36,981 bases of DNA from Nitrosopolaris sp035691865. GTDB lineage: Archaea > Thermoproteota > Nitrososphaeria > Nitrososphaerales > Nitrososphaeraceae. A model generated the notes under the pieces. That model searched no databases and was not told the origin of the DNA. It was given only the letters and a program-made list of their open reading frames with translations. Positions 32,457 through 36,981 of this stretch are shown piece after piece. Every line of letters starts with the position of its first letter. Positions within the stretch are counted from its first letter, which is position 1. The stretch is from the NCBI GenBank assembly GCA_035691865.1, contig DASSIM010000120.1:1-36981 (forward strand), given 5' to 3'. The position numbers and the translations under genes are program-made.

Positions 32457-32881
32457 TGATACTTGTAGTTATTCTTGCACCGCATTCCTTAAAAATCCGA
32501 ACACACCTTATAAGTTGGAGTGGGGTGCCCGCATCTGCCTCATCCGTCCCAAAAGGAGAGTTACGTATTATATTGAGATTTTGATTCCTAAAATGTTCGA
32601 TGATAGTAAACAGCAAATGCTTCCAAAATCTGAGATTGGAAAATGTTCATAGATTTTTCTTCTACTGAAGTTGCTCTGATCACTGCGAATAGCCCAAATT
32701 ATGGTCTTCTTATATCAGCAATAGTCAGCAAGAACAGGTGTGGAACCAGGACTCGATATGATCTATTCATGTATACTTATTGATTCATTTGGATGTGCAC
32801 ACCTAAATTATTGCGTTACAATAACGTATAGATACAGAATAGCAAAATAGATATACTTATTCTATCATTTAAGGAATCTGG
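32457..32881. other. Spacer between tRNA-Phe and the SIMPL gene
   Basis: No gene is supported. A GC-richer patch at 32515-32555 is noticeable but I could not assign a fold. A TATA-like run (atatactta, about 32849-32857) probably drives the SIMPL gene with a very short leader. Confidence 0.4.
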
Positions 32882-33748
32882 ATGAAATCATCATCAGCCT
32901 GTACGAATAATAATAAGAAGATCGGAGCTTCTGTTTATGCTACTTGTATTCTAGGTGCAGCAGGTGCATTATCTTTAATTTCGATTGTTTATTCATTATC
33001 AATCGTTACCAACAGTGGTGATGCGTTTGCTCAACAATATAACGCATCACCACAATCTGCTGCTCATTCCTCTCTAATTCAAAAAACGTATGACAATATA
33101 ACTAACAATAATGTTTTGTCTGTCCCAGGAACAGCAACCACCAAAGTAAAACCTGATAAAGTTACACTGATCTTAGGAGTCGAGACGACCAACCAAACTG
33201 CAAAAGCAGCATTGAGTACAAATTCAGCTACAATGAATAAGGTTCTCAATGTCTTATTATCAGCAGGTGTTAAGCGGAATGAAACAAGCACATCCGCATT
33301 TAGTATATCTCCAAACTATAACTACTCACAAGGACGAAATCTGATAACTGGATTTACAGTAACTAATTCCATACAAATTGAAAGCTCGAATATTAATGAT
33401 ACAGCTAGATGGATCGATACGGCAATATCCTCTGGAGGAGCTACAAGTGTAAGCAGTATTGTTTTTACTTTATCAGATAAAAAGTTACAAGAAATCAAAA
33501 ATGGCTTGATAAAACAAGCAATCAATAACGCAAGAAGCGAAGCTGACATAGCAGCTTCTGCTCTAGGATTAAAAGTGCTAGGAATAAAAGCAGTGTATCT
33601 TAATGAGTTTGAGCAACCACCAATTCCCCCACAACCATTCTTACAAAAGCAATCTTTAGCAACACCTGCTGGTGCTGACGGAACACCAATCATTTCTGGA
33701 CAACAAGGCGTGTCTGTAAGTGTGAGCACTGATTGGTTAATGAAGTAG
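32882..33748 (+). CDS. Secreted or anchored SIMPL-domain (DUF541) protein
   Basis: An N-terminal signal or anchor (VYATCILGAAGALSLISIVY, cleavage possible near AFAQQ) is followed by a SIMPL domain. Its typical pieces are LSVPGTATTKVKPDKVTLIL, GVETTNQTAKAALS, KVLNVLLSAGVKRNETSTSA and a C-terminal VYLNEFEQPPIPPQP. SIMPL (DUF541) proteins form ring-like oligomers at the cell surface or periplasm, with roles in stress resistance that are poorly defined. The length (288 aa) fits the family plus signal. The gene is monocistronic, with the tRNA-Phe gene upstream on the other strand. Confidence 0.87.
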   Translation: MKSSSACTNNNKKIGASVYATCILGAAGALSLISIVYSLSIVTNSGDAFAQQYNASPQSAAHSSLIQKTYDNITNNNVLSVPGTATTKVKPDKVTLILGVETTNQTAKAALSTNSATMNKVLNVLLSAGVKRNETSTSAFSISPNYNYSQGRNLITGFTVTNSIQIESSNINDTARWIDTAISSGGATSVSSIVFTLSDKKLQEIKNGLIKQAINNARSEADIAASALGLKVLGIKAVYLNEFEQPPIPPQPFLQKQSLATPAGADGTPIISGQQGVSVSVSTDWLMK

Positions 33749-34097
33749 AATAGAACAAAATAAGAACAAATAGCTACAAAAGGGCTAGTGCAATTTTGAG
33801 TAACGACTCTTGCAAGGATAATTATTGTTGACTATTTGACTGACTGACAAATATTGAGTTGGTAGAAAGCATCTACATTGAGGTGAGCTCTTTCTTCCCA
33901 AGAAAGTAGCTAGCGTTGGCTTCCTGCTGGTTTGCAGACCGTAAATGGCTTGAATAAGAAAGTTTAATTCAGTCCACGCTACGTTGAAAACATTGTATCG
34001 TTTTTTAAAATGAGCTCGGTCCAGTAGTAGATATTGGGGACCAGCCATTAGCACGTATCTTCACCAAAACTTAATTACTGCCGGAGTTAAAATATAA
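33749..34097. other. Spacer
   Basis: An 89-codon minus frame at 33785-34054 fills most of it but has low-complexity composition and no recognised domain, so I do not call it. The methyltransferase promoter (ttaaaatata) lies at the right end, only about 10 bases before its ATG. Confidence 0.35.
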
Positions 34098-35186
34098 ATG
34101 TCGCCTTTGGAATCTCCTCTTAAGAGCGTAACCCCATCGCCAATCATGCAAATGGCTACTGGCTTTTGGGTATCTAAGACTCTAATGGCTGCAGTAGAAT
34201 TGAGTGTTTTTACAAAAATTTCAGCTTATCAAAATCATAACGATAGTAAATCTATCACTTTGAAGGAATTTCAAAACATTGTAGGAATTGAAGAGAGCAG
34301 ACCAGCAGAAGCCTTTACCACAGCACTTGTATCTCTTGGATTATTAAAACTCAATAAGAATAATGACGGCGAAAAAACATTCGCCAATTCTGAATTGTCG
34401 TCCATGTTTCTTGATAAGAGCAAATCTACGTACATTGGAGATGTCATTGCTATGTTTGACGAACGTCTATACAAAAGATGGGATAAACTCGCACAAGCTC
34501 TAAAGACAAACAAGCCTGTTGGAGAAAAACAAGGAGAAGATATAGAAAGCATATTTGACAAAGCAAAATCGAATCAAGAAGCAGAACAACTACAAAAATT
34601 TACTCATGCCATGCATGGAGTTAGTATCGGGCAGGCGATGGCATTGACCCAAAATGTAGATTTTTCAAAACACACAAAGATGATGGATATTGGAGGAGGG
34701 TCAGGAATTTATGCGATACAAGTAGTGGCGAATAGTCCTAATATGTCCGCTGTAGTACTGGATTCTAAACCTGTGTGCCAGGTTGCAGATCGATATATAC
34801 GACAGTACAATTTGCAGGATAAAGTTCAGACAATGACATTTGACTTGTTCAAAGATCAATTTCCGAGTGATTGCGATGTAGCATTTTTGTCACATGTCTT
34901 ACACATATTTGATAGAGACAAAAACATCACATTGTTGAAAAAAATATATGATAGCTTGCCGAACGAAAATGGTATAATAATAATTAGTGAATGGTTACTT
35001 AATGACGAAAAATCTGGTCCGATACCTTCTGCCTTGATGGGATTGACGATGATAATAGAAAATAGTGGAGGAAGAGGTTATTCTTATAATGAAATATCCC
35101 AGATGCTCACAGAGGTGGATTTTAAGAATATAGAGAGAAGAGCCTTGATCGAACCTGCTGAAATAGTTATAGGATATAAAAAATAG
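34098..35186 (+). CDS. O-methyltransferase, hydroxyindole/caffeate type
   Basis: The 362-residue protein has an N-terminal winged-helix dimerisation domain (ATGFWVSKTLMAAVELSVFT, then IVGIEESRPAEAFTTALVSL). The SAM-binding core has motif I MMDIGGGSGIYAIQ near 197-210, the aspartate strand AVVLDSKPVCQVA, and CDVAFLSHVLHIFDRD, which contains the usual catalytic-His region. It ends SEWLLNDE and an IVIGYKK strand. This is the Methyltransf_2 family, which methylates phenolic or similar hydroxyls; the archaeal substrate is unknown. It could act on quinone-like or pigment precursors, but nothing nearby supports that. A convergent small gene begins eight bases after its stop. Confidence 0.87.
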   Translation: MSPLESPLKSVTPSPIMQMATGFWVSKTLMAAVELSVFTKISAYQNHNDSKSITLKEFQNIVGIEESRPAEAFTTALVSLGLLKLNKNNDGEKTFANSELSSMFLDKSKSTYIGDVIAMFDERLYKRWDKLAQALKTNKPVGEKQGEDIESIFDKAKSNQEAEQLQKFTHAMHGVSIGQAMALTQNVDFSKHTKMMDIGGGSGIYAIQVVANSPNMSAVVLDSKPVCQVADRYIRQYNLQDKVQTMTFDLFKDQFPSDCDVAFLSHVLHIFDRDKNITLLKKIYDSLPNENGIIIISEWLLNDEKSGPIPSALMGLTMIIENSGGRGYSYNEISQMLTEVDFKNIERRALIEPAEIVIGYKK

Positions 35187-35194
35187 AATCAAAG

Positions 35195-35347
35195 CTAATG
35201 CGAGTTATCAAAAAAAAGAGGCCAGTCTTTTAATAAAGAATCAATCTTACCAAGAAGATTTTTCTTGTGCACCTTAATCGTATTAAGTCTATTCCAAGTT
35301 CTAACTTCATGCCCGTGTTCTCCAAATCCAATGACAATTTGGATCAT
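35195..35347 (-). CDS. Hypothetical small protein (50 aa)
   Basis: ATG 35347 begins a protein with a hydrophobic strand (MIQIVIGFGEHGHEV), then RTWNRLNTIKVHKKNLLGKI and DSLLKDWPLFFDNSH. The frame is open 12 codons further upstream (VTFGFIVPANRL), and this part also reads like protein but has no start codon and follows a TAG directly. The gene may therefore be longer than called, or 5'-truncated. Family unknown. Confidence 0.42.
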   Translation of the reverse strand: MIQIVIGFGEHGHEVRTWNRLNTIKVHKKNLLGKIDSLLKDWPLFFDNSH

Positions 35348-35403
35348 GAGTCGATTCGCAGGAACAATAAATCCAAATGTTACCTAATTGATATCAGAAT
35401 TGC

Positions 35404-35595
35404 TTAATCACCTGCAGATTGCGGTTGCCTCTTCTCCTGCTCTTCTAAAACCTGTTCGGGGTCAACATCCAACTGTGTTGACTCTCGTTGTTCTTTTTGT
35501 AACTCTTTTGCGAACTTTATTGCTTTAGGTTCTTCTTTTTCAGGATCCAATTCCCCATCATCGTCAGCAATAGAATTGTCATTTTTGTTTGTCAT
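35404..35595 (-). CDS. Small acidic, disordered protein (63 aa)
   Basis: The product is made almost only of charged and polar residues (DDDGELDPEKEEPKAIKFAK, then ELQKEQRESTQLDVDPEQVL, ending EKRQPQSAGD). It lacks Cys and hydrophobic core residues and is predicted to be disordered or a single helix. Similar short acidic proteins occur in Nitrososphaerota without known function. The start is ATG 35595. Confidence 0.65.
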   Translation of the reverse strand: MTNKNDNSIADDDGELDPEKEEPKAIKFAKELQKEQRESTQLDVDPEQVLEEQEKRQPQSAGD

Positions 35596-35935
35596 TGATT
35601 TTCATAACTTAGGCTACTATATCAAGTTTAAAATAATTCAACGAAGAAAGAAATAAGGATTCGTGCACGAGGACTGACATATCGACAAATCCTGATGTTA
35701 CTGTGACAGCAAGGATTATTGTCTTGTCACCCGATGTCTCATGAATCAAAACTGGCCAGAGCTGCACATCAAACCATTAGAGTCATGACGAGATAATAAA
35801 TCAAATATCTACGCATAATTGCTTCATCGCATATTACAATTGTTCATCAAAAATCACATATAGAATTGCTATAATCTTCGTTGTGATTAAATTATACTAA
35901 GTCCGTATAAAGGATATCTCTACTAGGACGAGTAC
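35596..35935. other. Spacer
   Basis: No gene. A TATA-like run (aaattatacta, about 35889-35899) precedes the secreted-protein gene by about 40 bases. Confidence 0.45.
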
Positions 35936-36364
35936 ATGTATAGAACTACAAGAAGAACATCGACTATCCTTGCCATCGTGGTAGTAGCGGCAACTGCACT
36001 AACCTTGCTGACTTCGACTACTTTCACATCTTCTGCATTAGCTGCGAAAACAGGTTCCTCGGGCACCAAAAACTTGAAAAATCTGTTTGCTTGTCAGTCT
36101 AACGCAGCTAACGGGCACTTTGGGCAGCTTACTGCAACTGAAGTGATGGATTGCTATTCGCAAGCCTTCTCAAGCAGCGTAGGAGCTTCTGGGAATAACA
36201 ATAATCCAGCAAGCGAAACAGGTACTGGTAGTACTAATAGTACTAATTCAGGCTCTGCTTCTTCAACCCATGTTGCCTCTAGCAGCCACGCGCATCATCA
36301 CCATACCCCGACGAGTCCCAGCAGCTCCACAGGTACCAGTACAATCTCAGGTGTCGGACCATAA
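35936..36364 (+). CDS. Secreted Ser/Thr-rich protein with His-rich segment (142 aa)
   Basis: An Arg-rich N-terminus (YRTTRRTSTI) and hydrophobic core (LAIVVVAATALTLLTSTTF), with likely cleavage near SALAA, form a signal peptide. A small domain follows with two cysteines about 20 residues apart (LFACQSNAANGHFGQ and EVMDCYSQAF), likely one disulfide. The C-terminal half is a Ser/Thr/Gly/Asn linker containing HVASSSHAHHHH, a possible metal-binding cluster. The linker is suited to heavy O-glycosylation at the cell surface. It resembles the secreted proteins at 24-27 kb in style, not in sequence. Function unknown. Confidence 0.72.
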   Translation: MYRTTRRTSTILAIVVVAATALTLLTSTTFTSSALAAKTGSSGTKNLKNLFACQSNAANGHFGQLTATEVMDCYSQAFSSSVGASGNNNNPASETGTGSTNSTNSGSASSTHVASSSHAHHHHTPTSPSSSTGTSTISGVGP

Positions 36365-36981
36365 GAGCATTCGCGTTGAATAGCACGGCAAAAGTCACTT
36401 CTTTTTTTTAACGTCCAATTAATGACCAATATGTAAATTATAGATAATAACTCATTATTTTTGCACTTCCAAATCGAGCTTAGAGAAGATTGAGATTAAC
36501 AAATAATTTAGCTTTTAGCACTTGGCTGCCAGAACTTTATCGGTTTGACCTTTTTATTTTCATAACCACATTCTTTTAAATATCATCTCAATAGGTTGGT
36601 TTGTTATCATCAATAATAATAACGACCATATGGGTTGAGGCATCGTTCTTCATTGATATCGGAAGGTTCTCACTCATGTTTTGCAGCCAAAGTGAAAGAT
36701 GACAAGTGAAGGACGATAAATATTCCGAGTGGATTAGGGTCATTTGCCAGGCAGAACTAGTTTTGGGACGTATCTAGCCCATAGTGTCATGTTCGCGGAG
36801 ATAACTAGTTCAGTGTTCTGCTCCGTTTCGTTGCTTCTAACGATCTGAATTTCGTATATCCAAGCGCAGCAGACTAGAGGGTTTACTAAATCCAGTCAGC
36901 ATTGTTTGAGGATTAGTCAAATCAACAGCTTGAGAATGTAGAGGTAGCAAATTGAAGCGAAAGCTAATGGAAAATATTTAG
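36365..36981. other. Spacer to the window end
   Basis: No gene is supported. A T-run (cttttttttta-like, about 36400-36411) soon after the stop codon of the secreted-protein gene may end its transcript, as archaeal terminators are often T-rich. Confidence 0.4.

Noticed and set aside
33785..34054. 89-codon minus frame before the O-methyltransferase
   Set aside because: Composition is unconvincing, no family is recognised, and it covers the expected promoter.
1..36981. CRISPR array, transposase or integrase gene
   Set aside because: No spaced direct repeats and no DDE, HUH, serine or tyrosine recombinase motif were found on either strand; no duplicated tRNA-Phe end that would mark an attachment site was noticed.

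Overview
The window looks like chromosome from an ammonia-oxidising archaeon of the Nitrososphaerota (Thaumarchaeota), probably a Nitrososphaera/Nitrosocosmicus-type soil lineage. The reasons are archaeal-type AspRS next to gatCAB, an intron-split tRNA-Phe, TATA-box promoters, a TRAM-only protein, SIMPL and YjbQ proteins, a cyclase/receiver fusion, several single-finger C2H2 microproteins, low GC, frequent TTG/GTG starts and long gene-poor spacers. The genus is an inference.

Layout. 1-6.7 kb: zinc-ribbon microprotein, SAM methyltransferase, left-handed beta-helix (GlmU-like) acyltransferase, a strongly foldable segment at 5.09-5.21 kb, a C2H2 microprotein, a cross-brace zinc/membrane protein. 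7.2-9.4 kb: an 18-bp palindrome, a class III cyclase-receiver fusion and a DUF2299-like protein. 9.2-12.6 kb: a gene-poor stretch with a TRAM protein, a C2H2 microprotein, frameshifted or stop-broken small genes and a 47-bp repeat pair. 12.8-15 kb: YjbQ, a zinc-finger protein and two unknowns. 15.8-22.2 kb: hflX, then aspS-gatC-gatA-gatB, the transamidation route to Asn-tRNA(Asn) and/or Gln-tRNA(Gln). 22.3-24 kb: a TIGR00300/LOR-SDH protein and an orphan ribbon-helix-helix regulator with two matching palindromes. 24.1-27.4 kb: three secreted-protein genes, two broken by stops and one intact coding for a Cys-rich repeat protein whose signal peptide lacks a normal start codon. 27.5-29.2 kb: a chain of tiny, overlapping genes (zinc proteins, a PDDEXK-like nuclease, a zinc/RHH protein), the best candidate for a mobile or otherwise undescribed module. 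29.3-31 kb: unknown, HD-domain phosphohydrolase, cobalamin adenosyltransferase. 31-32.4 kb: C2H2 microprotein, RAM-domain protein, membrane protein/zinc-ribbon pair, tRNA-Phe with a 24-nt intron at a non-canonical site. 32.9-36.4 kb: SIMPL protein, O-methyltransferase, small acidic protein and a His-rich secreted protein.

Two broken genes (28.86 and 11.4 kb) are repaired by removing one base from a short A-run, so either small assembly indels or real frameshifts are present. Others carry clean in-frame stop codons and look truly decayed. All family assignments come from reading the proteins by eye; no database search was run.
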